A stretch of DNA of 64,000 nt from Pseudomonas sp. FP1742 (GTDB lineage: Bacteria > Pseudomonadota > Gammaproteobacteria > Pseudomonadales > Pseudomonadaceae). The position numbers and the translations under genes are program-made. Below are positions 19,565-30,364 of this stretch, piece after piece (position 1 is the first letter of the stretch; the number at the start of each line of letters is the position of its first letter). The stretch covers positions 1,116,001-1,180,000 of the forward strand of contig NZ_CP117460.1 of assembly GCF_030687145.1 (NCBI RefSeq), in the 5' to 3' direction. The notes below the pieces were generated by a model. That model had not been told where the DNA came from. It saw nothing but the letters and a program-made list of their open reading frames with translations, and searched no databases.

Positions 19565-20206
19565 TTAGCCCTTCAGTTCCTTCAAATGCTTGTACACCGT
19601 CGCCCGGCCCATGTTCAGCACATTGGCCACATAGTTGGAGGCGCTTTTGCCTTTGAAGGCGCCTTCGGCGTGCAGCGCCAGCACCAGTTCACGTTTGTGG
19701 TCGCGGGTCAGCACATTCAGGCTCAACTGACGCTCGCGCAGCCAGGCATGCAAAAAGGTGTTGATCCGCTCCTGCCAGTCATCGCGAAACAGTGAATCCG
19801 GCTGCGGAATCAGTTTGGTTGGCGACAGGAACAAATCCAGCGCCGCTTTCGCATTCTCGAACAACGAAATATTCAAGTTGATGCACAGCACAGCCAACGG
19901 CTGCCCTTCGCTGTCGCGCAGCACGCTGCTGAGGCTGCGAATCTTCTGGCCGTCCCAGTTGAGTTTTTCGTACGGCCCGATGTTTCGTTCGCTGACCTCC
20001 TCGCTGAGCATGTCCTCCAGTGCCGAGTCGTCACCGATTTCCCGTTTGGACAGGTTGTTGGCGATGTAATCGACCTTTTGCGTGCGCAGGTCGTGCAGCA
20101 CCACCTCGGCGTGAGGGAAGAACAACGTGGCGATGGCGTCGGCAATCGCGCGGAAGTTGTCCATGGACGCATTGTCCAGGGCCGAGTGTTTTTCAGGTGC
20201 GTTCAT
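19565..20206 (-). CDS. dauR: D-arginine utilisation regulator DauR (YheO-like PAS plus HTH)
   Basis: A 213-aa regulator with an N-terminal YheO-like PAS domain (about residues 18-125; ADAIATLFFPHAEVVLHDL) and a C-terminal helix-turn-helix (SASNYVANVLNMGRATVYKHLKEL). DauR of P. aeruginosa represses dauBA and is relieved by D-arginine. The assignment rests on this fold together with its place directly after dauA. Expected targets are the dyads at 22548-22577 and 18551-18570. It is separated from dauA by 92 bp that contain a perfect 18-bp palindrome. Confidence 0.88.
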   Translation of the reverse strand: MNAPEKHSALDNASMDNFRAIADAIATLFFPHAEVVLHDLRTQKVDYIANNLSKREIGDDSALEDMLSEEVSERNIGPYEKLNWDGQKIRSLSSVLRDSEGQPLAVLCINLNISLFENAKAALDLFLSPTKLIPQPDSLFRDDWQERINTFLHAWLRERQLSLNVLTRDHKRELVLALHAEGAFKGKSASNYVANVLNMGRATVYKHLKELKG

Positions 20207-20232
20207 ACAGTGGAACTCCAGGCAGCGTCAGC

Positions 20233-20250
20233 GCCCCTTTAAAAAGGGGC
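20233..20250. promoter_or_regulatory. Perfect palindrome in the dauA-dauR gap
   Basis: GCCCCTTT-AA-AAAGGGGC, a stem of 8 bp around two bases, 27 bp before the dauR start. It could be an mRNA hairpin lowering dauR expression relative to dauBA, or an operator. Neither is shown by the sequence alone. Confidence 0.5.
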
Positions 20251-20298
20251 ACTGGAAGTTTGCCGCAATCGTGTGGACACGTCACCTGAGGATCAGGA

Positions 20299-21564
<1,266 letters not shown>

Positions 21565-21575
21565 GGTTTGTGGTG

Positions 21576-22523
21576 TTAGCGCTGTAGTTGGTAAAGGGCA
21601 TTGGCCAGTGCAATGTCTTCCAGGCCCAAGCCGATGGAGCGGAAGAACACATGCCGATCGTAGTCCGGGCGCCGTACTTTTTCGCTGAGCAAGTCGGGCA
21701 GGTCGCCGACTATCGCGCGGCTGTCCCAGCCGTGTCGTTCACCTGCGATCAGCATTTCGCCGGCCGAGCCTGGGGTGGTCTGACGATAGTCGCAGAACAC
21801 GTGCATATCATTGAGGCTCTGCGGCGGCACTTCATGGGCGCGCGGGGCGTTGGTGCTGATAGAGGTGATCAATGCCGGTTTGCTCAAGTTCGACGGGTCG
21901 ATCACCGGGCCGGCAGACGAAGTGCAAAGCATGATCACGTCGGCGTCTTGAATCGCGGCTTCGCAACTGTCGGCGAGGGTCAGCCGTGGGTCGAGGCTCT
22001 TGAGTTGCGCCAGTGCTTCGGCGTTCTTGCCGTTCAGGCTCGGCGAATAGAGGCTGATGCTTTGCCAGTCTCGCAGGTTCCTGACGTAGTGCAGGTGCGC
22101 CTGGGCGACCTTGCCGCTGCCGATGATCGCCAGGCGCCGGGCCTTGAGCGGGGCGAGGGCATTGACCGCCACTGCGGTCGTCGCAGCGGTGCGGGCCGTG
22201 GTCAGTTCACCGGCATCGCAGAGCAGCAATGGCTGGCCGGTCTGCATCGACATCAGCAGTGTCCAGGCGGTCACCAGCGGGCCTTGCTCGCGCACGATGT
22301 ACGGCGACGTCTTGACCCCGTACACCCCGTCTTCGGCCAGCACCCCCAGGTAGTTGATGAAGTCCCCGGCACCTTTCGGAAATTCCACCAACTGCTGGGC
22401 CGGTTGCACGGCTTGCCCGACGGCCAGGTCGCGGAACAGCTTGCGCAGGATCTGCGGGACGTCGATTTGCGCCAGCAGTTCGCGGGCCTGGGGTTGGGTG
22501 ATCACGTAAGGCGTGCTGGGCAT
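21576..22523 (-). CDS. dauB: Anabolic L-arginine dehydrogenase DauB (ornithine cyclodeaminase fold)
   Basis: A 315-aa member of the ornithine cyclodeaminase/mu-crystallin family that reduces 2-ketoarginine with ammonia and NAD(P)H to L-arginine. LAIIGSGKVAQAHLHYVRNL is the dinucleotide fold; TTARTAATTAVAVNALA, near residue 110, is the family signature. The family alone would allow ornithine cyclodeaminase or an alanine dehydrogenase; the dauA-dauR neighbours favour DauB. I use the ATG at 22523 (GGAG 8 nt upstream). A near-perfect 30-bp palindrome lies 25 bp before it. Confidence 0.88.
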   Translation of the reverse strand: MPSTPYVITQPQARELLAQIDVPQILRKLFRDLAVGQAVQPAQQLVEFPKGAGDFINYLGVLAEDGVYGVKTSPYIVREQGPLVTAWTLLMSMQTGQPLLLCDAGELTTARTAATTAVAVNALAPLKARRLAIIGSGKVAQAHLHYVRNLRDWQSISLYSPSLNGKNAEALAQLKSLDPRLTLADSCEAAIQDADVIMLCTSSAGPVIDPSNLSKPALITSISTNAPRAHEVPPQSLNDMHVFCDYRQTTPGSAGEMLIAGERHGWDSRAIVGDLPDLLSEKVRRPDYDRHVFFRSIGLGLEDIALANALYQLQR

Positions 22524-22547
22524 GGTCGGCTCCGGGCGCTGAAAGTA

Positions 22548-22577
22548 AACTAATTTGTCCATTATGGACTTTTAGTT
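22548..22577. promoter_or_regulatory. Candidate DauR operator at the dauB promoter
   Basis: AACTAATTTGTCCAT followed by TATGGACTTTTAGTT reads nearly the same on both strands: outer arms AACTAA/TTAGTT and inner arms GTCCAT/ATGGAC. It lies 25-54 bp upstream of the dauB start, overlapping the expected promoter. Its core is shared with the site upstream of the binding-protein gene at 18551. Confidence 0.6.
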
Positions 22578-22610
22578 GTCTCTAGCAAGCTTCTGTTGAA
22601 AAATCCGGAC

Positions 22611-22645
22611 GAAAAAAAAAGCGCAGTCCGTTTCCGGCTGCGCCT
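22611..22645 (-). terminator. Terminator of rhlB
   Basis: Read on the minus strand: GGCGCAGCCGGAAACGGACTGCGC followed by nine T residues, 20 bp past the rhlB stop. It separates rhlB from dauBAR. Confidence 0.92.
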
Positions 22646-22663
22646 CTTATTCTGCGACCCGCG

Positions 22664-24148
22664 TTACGGGCGCTTGCGCTCAACCGCCCGCAGCAGATGC
22701 GTGGGTGGCGTTTCACAGCTGATCTTGCGACCCAGCAGCGCCTCGATGGACGGTAGCTGGTAGGAGTCGTCTTCACCGGCAAAGCTGATGGACACGCCAT
22801 CGGCACCGGCACGGCCAGTACGACCGATGCGGTGCACGTAGTCGTCCGGGACTTCCGGCAGGGTGAAGTTGATCACATGGCTGATGCCGTCGATGTGAAT
22901 GCCGCGACCGGCGACATCGGTGGCCACCAGCACGCGGATCTTGCCTTCGCGGAAACCTTCCAGGGTCTTGATGCGCTTGTGCTGCGGCACATCGCCAGAC
23001 AGTTGCGCCGCGTTGACACCATCGCGCACCAGGCGTTCTTCGATGCGCCGCACTTCGTCCTTGCGGTTGGCGAAGACCATCACCCGTTCCCAGCCGTTAT
23101 CGTTGACCAGGTTATAGAGCAGTTTGTATTTGTCGGCGCCGGCCACCGCGTAGATGTGTTGCTCGACGTTTTCGCTGGCTACGTTCTGCGCTTCGATCTC
23201 GACGATCGACGGGTCGGTGGTCCATTGCTTGGCCAGGTTCATCACGTCTTCGGTGAAGGTCGCGGAGAACAGCAGCGTCTGACGCTCGCTCTTCGGCGGG
23301 GTCTGGCGAATGATCTGACGCACTTGCGGGATGAAACCCATGTCGAGCATCCGGTCGGCTTCGTCCAGCACCATGACTTCGACCATGTCCAGATGCACGT
23401 CGCCGCGCTGGTTGAAGTCGAGCAAGCGGCCGGGAGTGGCCACGAGGATGTCGCAGTGACGAGCTTCGAGGTGCTTGAGCTGCTTGTCGAAGTCCATGCC
23501 GCCGACAAATGTCATGACGTTGAGGCCGGTGTACTTGGTCAGGTCGGCTGCGTCCTTGGCAATCTGCACCACCAGTTCCCGGGTCGGGGCGATGATCAGT
23601 GCCCGCGGTTCACCCATGTAGCGTTCCTTGGGCGGCGGGGTTTGCAGCAGCTGAGTGATGATCGAAATCAGGAACGCGGCGGTTTTGCCGGTACCGGTCT
23701 GGGCGCGACCGATGGCGTCTTTGCCGGCGAGGGTGAAGCCAAGCACCTGCGCCTGGATCGGCGTGCAATAAGGGAAGCCCAGGTCCTGAATGGCGTGCAT
23801 CAGCTCGGGGGCGAGCTTGAAGTCGTGGAAGCGGGTTTTGCCTTCCTGGGGTTCGACGACGAAGTCTTCGAGTTTCCAGGGGATGACCGGCGCCTTTGGC
23901 TTCGGTTCGCGGCGTGGTTTCGCAGGTTTCGGCGCTTCGCTACGCGGTTCAGAGGCAATGGCCGGGGCAGAGGAGGCGGTTGGGGTGGTCACCGGCTCGT
24001 GTTTCGGTGCCGCTACGGTGGCGGTCCGGCCAGGCTGATTACCGTCGGTGCGGTGGCTGGGGGTATGAGAAGGAGCGCTGGAGCCTGGCGCGAGCTGCTC
24101 AGCCTCGCTTTTACCGAACATTTTCTTGAGTGCTTTGAGCACGGTCAT
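22664..24148 (-). CDS. rhlB: DEAD-box ATP-dependent RNA helicase RhlB
   Basis: A 494-aa helicase. The core has the Q motif ([19 protein letters not shown]), Walker [26 protein letters not shown] in [12 protein letters not shown], and the C-terminal motifs including [10 protein letters not shown] and [11 protein letters not shown] roughly 110-residue low-complexity Ala/Pro/Lys-rich N-terminal extension distinguishes the pseudomonad RhlB from the shorter E. coli protein. RhlB unwinds structured RNA during mRNA decay with RNase E. It is single and ends in a strong terminator. Confidence 0.93.
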   Translation of the reverse strand: MTVLKALKKMFGKSEAEQLAPGSSAPSHTPSHRTDGNQPGRTATVAAPKHEPVTTPTASSAPAIASEPRSEAPKPAKPRREPKPKAPVIPWKLEDFVVEPQEGKTRFHDFKLAPELMHAIQDLGFPYCTPIQAQVLGFTLAGKDAIGRAQTGTGKTAAFLISIITQLLQTPPPKERYMGEPRALIIAPTRELVVQIAKDAADLTKYTGLNVMTFVGGMDFDKQLKHLEARHCDILVATPGRLLDFNQRGDVHLDMVEVMVLDEADRMLDMGFIPQVRQIIRQTPPKSERQTLLFSATFTEDVMNLAKQWTTDPSIVEIEAQNVASENVEQHIYAVAGADKYKLLYNLVNDNGWERVMVFANRKDEVRRIEERLVRDGVNAAQLSGDVPQHKRIKTLEGFREGKIRVLVATDVAGRGIHIDGISHVINFTLPEVPDDYVHRIGRTGRAGADGVSISFAGEDDSYQLPSIEALLGRKISCETPPTHLLRAVERKRP

Positions 24149-24233
24149 CTCATCAATTGGTTAAGGAATGTACGCCGGCCAGTGTAATGCAAGAATCGGG
24201 CGCGGCGTAGTGCGATGGATCAAAGGGTAACTT

Positions 24234-24917
<684 letters not shown>

Positions 24918-25025
24918 TCATGAAGTGCAAGATCTGAGTGCGCGCCTGGTTGATCAGTTAAGTAAATGTCGCAAGGTTGAAAGTTTTTCTATTGACCTGT
25001 CCCTGAATCGATTTAGCGAGCGGTC

Positions 25026-25041
25026 TGGTACGGGCTTTGCT
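25026..25041 (+). promoter_or_regulatory. Sigma-54 (RpoN) promoter of the aap operon
   Basis: TGGTACGGGCTTTGCT matches the consensus TGGCACG-N4-TTGCW with one change and has exact GG-N10-GC spacing (25027-28 and 25039-40). Transcription would start near 25052, leaving a leader of about 300 nt before aapJ. Control by nitrogen or carbon status through an enhancer-binding protein is to be expected. Confidence 0.75.
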
Positions 25042-25359
25042 ATGGGAAAACTTGTGCAACTAATCTCATGCCTGGCGGTAACACTATCAGTGTATGGCTG
25101 GTCATGGGATAGCAAAGAATCCGGTGATGGATGTTCGCCAGTGGCCGCTACGGGCTTCGCGAACGTGAAAGGGCTACAGCCCGTTCGGCCGATTGGTGAG
25201 AAGTGAGTTATCCATGATGTGGATTTTCTCCTACTAGACTCATAGCGACGGTCCTTACGTCGGTTGACCCTAAAAAAAGCCAATAAGGGTCAGCAACGCC
25301 TCAAAAGGGTGCGACAGGGCTCAAGCTCCGACACAACAAGAGCAAAACTGGAGGTTTGA
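25042..25359 (+). promoter_or_regulatory. Structured leader between the sigma-54 promoter and aapJ
   Basis: No gene, but a dense set of dyads: CTTTGCTAT (25035)/ATAGCAAAG (25109), ACACT-ATC-AGTGT (25081-25093), GGGCT-AC-AGCCC near 25170, CGACG/CGTCG (25246-25262), and TGACCCT (25265)/AGGGTCA (25286). Just before the ribosome site is ACAACAAGAGCAAAAC, which resembles the A-rich Hfq/Crc target. TGGAGG precedes the aapJ ATG. Confidence 0.5.
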
Positions 25360-26391
25360 ATGAAGATGTTGAAATCCACCCTGGCCGTCGTGACTGCAGC
25401 CGCAGTGCTCGGTGTCAGTGGGTTCGCTCAGGCGGGTGCAACCCTGGATGCAGTGCAGAAGAAAGGTTTCGTTCAGTGTGGCGTGAGCGACGGTCTGCCG
25501 GGTTTCTCGGTTCCGGACTCTACAGGCAAGATCGTTGGTATCGATGCTGACTTCTGCCGCGCTGTGGCTGCTGCAGTATTCGGTGACGCGACCAAGGTCA
25601 AATTCAGCCAGTTGAATGCCAAGGAGCGTTTCACTGCTCTGCAATCCGGCGAAATCGACGTGCTGTCGCGCAACTCCACCATGACCAGTTCCCGTGACGC
25701 GGGCATGGGTCTGAAGTTTCCTGGCTTCATCACCTATTACGACGGCGTAGGCTTCCTGGCCAACAGCAAGCTGGGTGTGAAAAGTGCCAAGGAACTGGAT
25801 GGCGCGACCATCTGTATTCAAGCCGGTACCACCACCGAGCTGAACGTGTCCGACTACTTCCGCGCCAATGGCCTGAAGTACACCCCGATCACCTTCGACA
25901 CCTCCGATGAAAGCGCCAAGTCGCTGGAATCCGGTCGTTGCGACGTGCTGACCTCCGACAAGTCCCAGCTGTATGCACAGCGCAGCAAACTGGCCTCGCC
26001 GAAAGATTACATCGTTCTGCCTGAAACCATCTCCAAAGAGCCTTTGGGGCCGGTCGTGCGTAACGGCGACGATGAGTGGCTGGCAATCGTTCGTTGGGTC
26101 GGCTACGCGATGCTCAACTCTGAAGAGGCCGGTATCTCTTCGAAGAACGTCGAGGCGGAAGCCAAGTCGACCAAGAACCCGGACGTTGCTCGTCTGCTGG
26201 GCGCCGACGGTGAGTACGGCAAGGATCTGAAACTGCCGAAAGACTGGGTGGTGAAAATCGTCAAGCAAGTCGGTAACTACGGCGAAGTCTTCGAGAAAAA
26301 CCTCGGCAAGGGCACTCCGCTGGAAATCGACCGTGGCTTGAACGCCCTGTGGACCAACGGCGGCATTCAATACGCACCACCAGTGCGCTGA
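25360..26391 (+). CDS. aapJ: General L-amino-acid ABC transporter binding protein AapJ
   Basis: A 343-aa periplasmic binding protein, longer than the usual 260 residues of family 3, as is typical of AapJ. It has a signal peptide ending GFAQA, then TLDAVQKKGFVQCGVSDGLPGFS and VLSRNSTMTSSRDA. Known AapJ proteins bring in acidic and other L-amino acids. It is the first gene of aapJQMP, with a 300-nt leader and sigma-54 promoter upstream. It ends 65 bp before aapQ, a gap that may keep its own mRNA level higher than the permease genes. Confidence 0.95.
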   Translation: MKMLKSTLAVVTAAAVLGVSGFAQAGATLDAVQKKGFVQCGVSDGLPGFSVPDSTGKIVGIDADFCRAVAAAVFGDATKVKFSQLNAKERFTALQSGEIDVLSRNSTMTSSRDAGMGLKFPGFITYYDGVGFLANSKLGVKSAKELDGATICIQAGTTTELNVSDYFRANGLKYTPITFDTSDESAKSLESGRCDVLTSDKSQLYAQRSKLASPKDYIVLPETISKEPLGPVVRNGDDEWLAIVRWVGYAMLNSEEAGISSKNVEAEAKSTKNPDVARLLGADGEYGKDLKLPKDWVVKIVKQVGNYGEVFEKNLGKGTPLEIDRGLNALWTNGGIQYAPPVR

Positions 26392-26456
26392 TGGTTCTAT
26401 CACCCGGTGGGCCAACCACCGGGTGATGTTCTGTTCCATTATTTCCGGGGCACTTC

Positions 26457-27638
26457 ATGCAAAATTCAATCGGCGCACCAAAGCAGAGGTTCAGCCTCAG
26501 CGATCCGCGAGTGCGTGCGTGGCTGTTTCAGATCATTACGGTTATCGCCGTGGTCGGGATGGGTTGGTACCTGTTCGACAACACTCAAACCAACCTGCAA
26601 CACCGGGGCATTACCTCCGGCTTCAGCTTTCTGGAGCGCAGCGCCGGGTTCGGCATCGCTCAGCACCTGATCGACTACACCGAATCGGACAGCTATGCCC
26701 GGGTGTTTGTCATCGGCTTGCTCAACACGTTGCTGGTGACCTTCATCGGCGTGATCCTGGCGACGATCCTCGGGTTCATCGTCGGTGTGGCACGACTGTC
26801 GAAGAACTGGATCATTGCCAAGATGGCGACGGTTTATGTCGAGGTCTTCCGTAACATTCCGCCGCTGCTGCAAATCCTGTTCTGGTACTTCGCGGTGTTC
26901 CTGACCATGCCAGGGCCGCGCAACAGTCATAACTTCGGCGACACCTTTTTCGTCAGCAGCCGCGGCCTGAACATGCCGGCGGCGTTGGTAGCGGACGGCT
27001 TCTGGCCGTTTGTGGCGAGCATCGTCGTGGCCATCGTCGCGATCGTGCTGATGTGCCGCTGGGCCAACAAGCGTTTCGAAGAGACCGGCGTACCGTTCCA
27101 CAAATTCTGGGTAGGCCTGGCGATGTTCCTGGTGATCCCGGCACTGTGCGCATTGATCTTCGGTGCGCCGCTGCACTGGGAAGTCCCCAAGCTGCAAGGT
27201 TTCAACTTCGTCGGTGGCTGGGTGCTGATCCCGGAACTGCTGGCGCTGACCCTGGCCCTGACGGTGTACACCGCGGCATTCATCGCCGAAATCGTGCGTT
27301 CGGGCATCAAGTCGGTCAGCCACGGCCAGACCGAAGCGGCCCACTCGCTGGGTCTGCGTAACGGTCCGACGCTGCGCAAGGTGATCATTCCGCAAGCCCT
27401 GCGCGTGATCATTCCACCGCTGACCAGCCAATACCTGAACCTGGCGAAAAACTCCTCGCTGGCCGCCGGTATCGGTTACCCGGAGATGGTGTCGTTGTTT
27501 GCCGGTACGGTGCTGAACCAGACCGGACAGGCGATCGAAGTCATTGCCATCACCATGAGCGTGTACCTGGCGATCAGTATCAGCATTTCCCTGCTGATGA
27601 ACTGGTACAACAAGCGCATTGCGCTGATCGAGCGGTAA
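26457..27638 (+). CDS. aapQ: Amino-acid ABC transporter permease AapQ
   Basis: A 393-aa inner-membrane permease with about eight membrane helices, an enlarged version of HisQ/GlnP. The EAA loop, which docks with the ATPase, is visible as GQTEAAHSLGLRNGPTLRKVIIPQALR. A large insert in the middle (residues about 140-250) distinguishes AapQ from short permeases. It pairs with AapM, encoded 10 bp downstream. Confidence 0.95.
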   Translation: MQNSIGAPKQRFSLSDPRVRAWLFQIITVIAVVGMGWYLFDNTQTNLQHRGITSGFSFLERSAGFGIAQHLIDYTESDSYARVFVIGLLNTLLVTFIGVILATILGFIVGVARLSKNWIIAKMATVYVEVFRNIPPLLQILFWYFAVFLTMPGPRNSHNFGDTFFVSSRGLNMPAALVADGFWPFVASIVVAIVAIVLMCRWANKRFEETGVPFHKFWVGLAMFLVIPALCALIFGAPLHWEVPKLQGFNFVGGWVLIPELLALTLALTVYTAAFIAEIVRSGIKSVSHGQTEAAHSLGLRNGPTLRKVIIPQALRVIIPPLTSQYLNLAKNSSLAAGIGYPEMVSLFAGTVLNQTGQAIEVIAITMSVYLAISISISLLMNWYNKRIALIER

Positions 27639-27648
27639 GGAAGAGCGC

Positions 27649-28746
27649 ATGACGACTCATACTTTCAAACCCGACATGCCACCACCGAGCAGCAGCATCG
27701 GTATCGTGGCGTGGATGCGGGCGCACATGTTTTCCAGTTGGATCAACACCCTGCTGACGCTGTTCGCGTTCTACCTGATTTACCTGATAGTTCCGCCCCT
27801 CGTGAGCTGGGCGATTCTCGACGCCAATTGGGTTGGAACCACCCGCGCCGACTGCACCAAGGCCGGCGCCTGCTGGGTATTCATTGAGCAGCGCTTCGGC
27901 CAGTTCATGTATGGCTACTACCCGATGGACTTGCGCTGGCGCGTGGACCTGACCGTGTGGCTGGCGGTGATTGGCGTGGCGCCGTTATTCGTCGCGCGGG
28001 TCCCTCACAAGGCAATCTACGGCCTGAGCTTTCTGGTGCTCTATCCGATCATTGCCTACTTCCTGCTGCACGGCGGCATATTCGGCCTGACCAACGTGGC
28101 GACCAGTCAGTGGGGCGGCCTGATGCTGACCCTGGTGATCGCTACCGTCGGTATCGTCGGCGCATTGCCGCTGGGTATAGTGCTGGCTCTGGGCCGTCGT
28201 TCGAACATGCCGGCGATTCGAGTGGTCTGCGTGACCTTCATCGAATTCTGGCGCGGCGTGCCGTTGATCACGGTGCTGTTCATGTCGTCGGTGATGTTGC
28301 CGTTGTTCCTGCCCGAAGGCATGAACTTCGACAAACTGCTGCGGGCGCTGATCGGCGTGATCCTGTTCCAGTCGGCCTACATCGCCGAAGTGGTGCGTGG
28401 CGGTCTGCAAGCGATCCCCAAAGGTCAGTACGAAGCAGCCGCGGCGATGGGCCTCGGTTACTGGCGCAGCATGGGCCTGGTGATTCTGCCGCAAGCCCTG
28501 AAGCTGGTGATCCCGGGCATCGTCAACACCTTCATTGCACTGTTCAAGGACACGAGCCTGGTGATCATCATCGGCCTGTTCGACCTGCTCAACAGCGTCA
28601 AGCAAGCCGCCGCCGACCCGAAATGGCTGGGCATGGCCACTGAAGGCTATGTGTTTGCGGCCCTGGTGTTCTGGATTTTCTGTTTTGGTATGTCCCGCTA
28701 TTCCATGCATTTGGAACGCAAGCTGGACACTGGCCACAAGCGTTAG
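27649..28746 (+). CDS. aapM: Amino-acid ABC transporter permease AapM
   Basis: A 365-aa second permease of the heterodimer. The EAA motif is [28 protein letters not shown]-terminal TADC/GACW cysteines in a periplasmic loop ([12 protein letters not shown]) are a known feature of AapM proteins. It begins 10 bp after aapQ and is followed 10 bp later by aapP, so one mRNA is likely. Confidence 0.95.
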   Translation: MTTHTFKPDMPPPSSSIGIVAWMRAHMFSSWINTLLTLFAFYLIYLIVPPLVSWAILDANWVGTTRADCTKAGACWVFIEQRFGQFMYGYYPMDLRWRVDLTVWLAVIGVAPLFVARVPHKAIYGLSFLVLYPIIAYFLLHGGIFGLTNVATSQWGGLMLTLVIATVGIVGALPLGIVLALGRRSNMPAIRVVCVTFIEFWRGVPLITVLFMSSVMLPLFLPEGMNFDKLLRALIGVILFQSAYIAEVVRGGLQAIPKGQYEAAAAMGLGYWRSMGLVILPQALKLVIPGIVNTFIALFKDTSLVIIIGLFDLLNSVKQAAADPKWLGMATEGYVFAALVFWIFCFGMSRYSMHLERKLDTGHKR

Positions 28747-28756
28747 GAGTATCTCC

Positions 28757-29521
28757 ATGAGTGAAGCGATCAAAAAGTCTGTGAGCCCTGAAGGCATTAT
28801 TCAGATGCAGGGCGTGAACAAGTGGTACGGCCAGTTCCACGTCTTGAAAGACATCAACCTGAACGTCAAACAGGGCGAACGTATCGTACTGTGCGGCCCG
28901 TCGGGTTCCGGTAAGTCCACCACCATCCGTTGCCTCAATCGCCTGGAAGAACACCAGCAGGGCCGCATCGTGGTCGATGGCGTGGAACTGACCAACGACC
29001 TCAAGCAGATCGAAGCGATCCGCCGTGAAGTCGGCATGGTGTTCCAGCACTTCAACCTGTTCCCGCACCTGACCATTCTGCAGAACTGCACCCTGGCACC
29101 GATGTGGGTGCGCAAGATGCCCAAGCGCAAGGCCGAGGAAATCGCCATGCACTACCTGGAGCGCGTACGCATTCCGGAGCAGGCGCATAAATTCCCGGGG
29201 CAACTGTCCGGCGGCCAGCAACAGCGTGTGGCGATTGCCCGTGCCCTGTGCATGAAACCGAAAATCATGCTGTTCGACGAGCCGACGTCGGCGCTCGACC
29301 CGGAGATGGTGAAAGAGGTTCTGGACACCATGATCGGCCTGGCCGAAGACGGCATGACCATGCTCTGCGTGACCCACGAAATGGGCTTCGCCCGTACCGT
29401 GGCCAACCGCGTGATCTTCATGGACAAGGGTGAAATCGTCGAACAGGCCGCGCCGAACGACTTCTTCGATAATCCGCAGAACGAGCGGACGAAGTTGTTC
29501 CTGAGCCAGATCCTGCATTGA
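28757..29521 (+). CDS. aapP: Amino-acid ABC transporter ATP-binding protein AapP
   Basis: A 254-aa ATPase with Walker [11 protein letters not shown]-loop [11 protein letters not shown], signature LSGGQQQR, Walker [15 protein letters not shown] and H-loop THEMGFA. I chose the ATG at 28757 (GGAG just after the aapM stop), not upstream codons that overlap aapM. It energises AapQM. A terminator follows within 25 bp. Confidence 0.96.
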   Translation: MSEAIKKSVSPEGIIQMQGVNKWYGQFHVLKDINLNVKQGERIVLCGPSGSGKSTTIRCLNRLEEHQQGRIVVDGVELTNDLKQIEAIRREVGMVFQHFNLFPHLTILQNCTLAPMWVRKMPKRKAEEIAMHYLERVRIPEQAHKFPGQLSGGQQQRVAIARALCMKPKIMLFDEPTSALDPEMVKEVLDTMIGLAEDGMTMLCVTHEMGFARTVANRVIFMDKGEIVEQAAPNDFFDNPQNERTKLFLSQILH

Positions 29522-29541
29522 TTCTATTCAGGCATTGAAAT

Positions 29542-29570
29542 AAACCCGGACTCTGTTCCGGGTTTTTTTT
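29542..29570 (+). terminator. Terminator of aapJQMP
   Basis: AAACCCGGA-CTCTGT-TCCGGGTTTTTTTT, a 9-bp stem followed by a T-run, 21 bp past aapP. Confidence 0.93.
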
Positions 29571-29671
29571 GCCCAATGAAACGCTCCACCTGCTGACCGT
29601 GAACAGAGTATCTACAGGGTTTGCGTGAGCCCGTTGCCTTGTCGGACGAAGCTGACTAACATGTCAGAAAA

Positions 29672-29692
29672 TTCATCCTATGATTGGATGAA
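29672..29692. promoter_or_regulatory. Palindromic operator candidate before the GntR gene
   Basis: TTCATCC-TATGATT-GGATGAA: perfect 7-bp arms spaced by 7 bp, 12 bp upstream of the ATG. GntR/FCD repressors usually bind such dyads and control their own gene, so autoregulation is likely. Confidence 0.6.
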
Positions 29693-29704
29693 AGGGCGAA
29701 TTCT

Positions 29705-30364
29705 ATGTCAGACATTTCTCCACTAATTAAACGATCCTTGGTCGATCAGGCCCTGGACCAGCTGCGCCTGCGCATCAATCAAGGTGTCTGGACGGTCGGC
29801 CAGCGCTTGCCCACCGAGCCGGAATTGGCCGCCGAGCTGGGCATCAGCCGCAACACCGTGCGCGAAGCCATGCGCGTGTTGGCGTTTTCCGGGTTGATCG
29901 AGATCCGCCAGGGCGACGGCAGCTACCTGCGGGCGGTGGTCGATCCGCTCGATACCCTGAAGGCGTTGTCCCGTTGTTCTCAGGAGCAGGCCCGGGAAAC
30001 CCGGCACATTCTGGAAGTCGAAGCCATTGGTCTGGCGGCGTTACGCCGTACCGATGAAGACCTGATAGCACTGCGTGAAGCGCTGGGTGTCAGCGGCAGT
30101 CACTACCACGGCGATCTCGACACCTACATCGCCTGTGATCTGGTGTTTCACCGTCGTCTGGTGGACGCGGCGCACAACCCGGCCCTCAGCGAGCTGTATC
30201 GCTACTTCTCCAGCATCGTGGGGGCGCAATTGCGTCAGACCCTGAACATTACCCCCCGCCGCCAAGCAGTGTTCGACCTGCATATCGAATTGCTCGATGC
30301 CGTCGAACAACGCGATCCGGAACGGGCCAAAGCCCTGACGCGGCAGTTGATCAATGAACCTTGA
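29705..30364 (+). CDS. GntR-family (FadR/FCD) transcriptional regulator
   Basis: A 219-aa protein. The winged helix (about residues 10-75) contains VGQRLPTEPELAAELGISR and NTVREAMRVLAFSGLIEI; the C-terminal FCD ligand domain has Asp/His residues in DLVFHRRLVDAAHNP that usually bind a metal. A TTG at 29684 could extend it by seven codons, but it overlaps the dyad and lacks a ribosome site. It overlaps the start of the MFS gene by 11 bp, so it probably controls that exporter. The ligand is unknown. Confidence 0.92.
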   Translation: MSDISPLIKRSLVDQALDQLRLRINQGVWTVGQRLPTEPELAAELGISRNTVREAMRVLAFSGLIEIRQGDGSYLRAVVDPLDTLKALSRCSQEQARETRHILEVEAIGLAALRRTDEDLIALREALGVSGSHYHGDLDTYIACDLVFHRRLVDAAHNPALSELYRYFSSIVGAQLRQTLNITPRRQAVFDLHIELLDAVEQRDPERAKALTRQLINEP

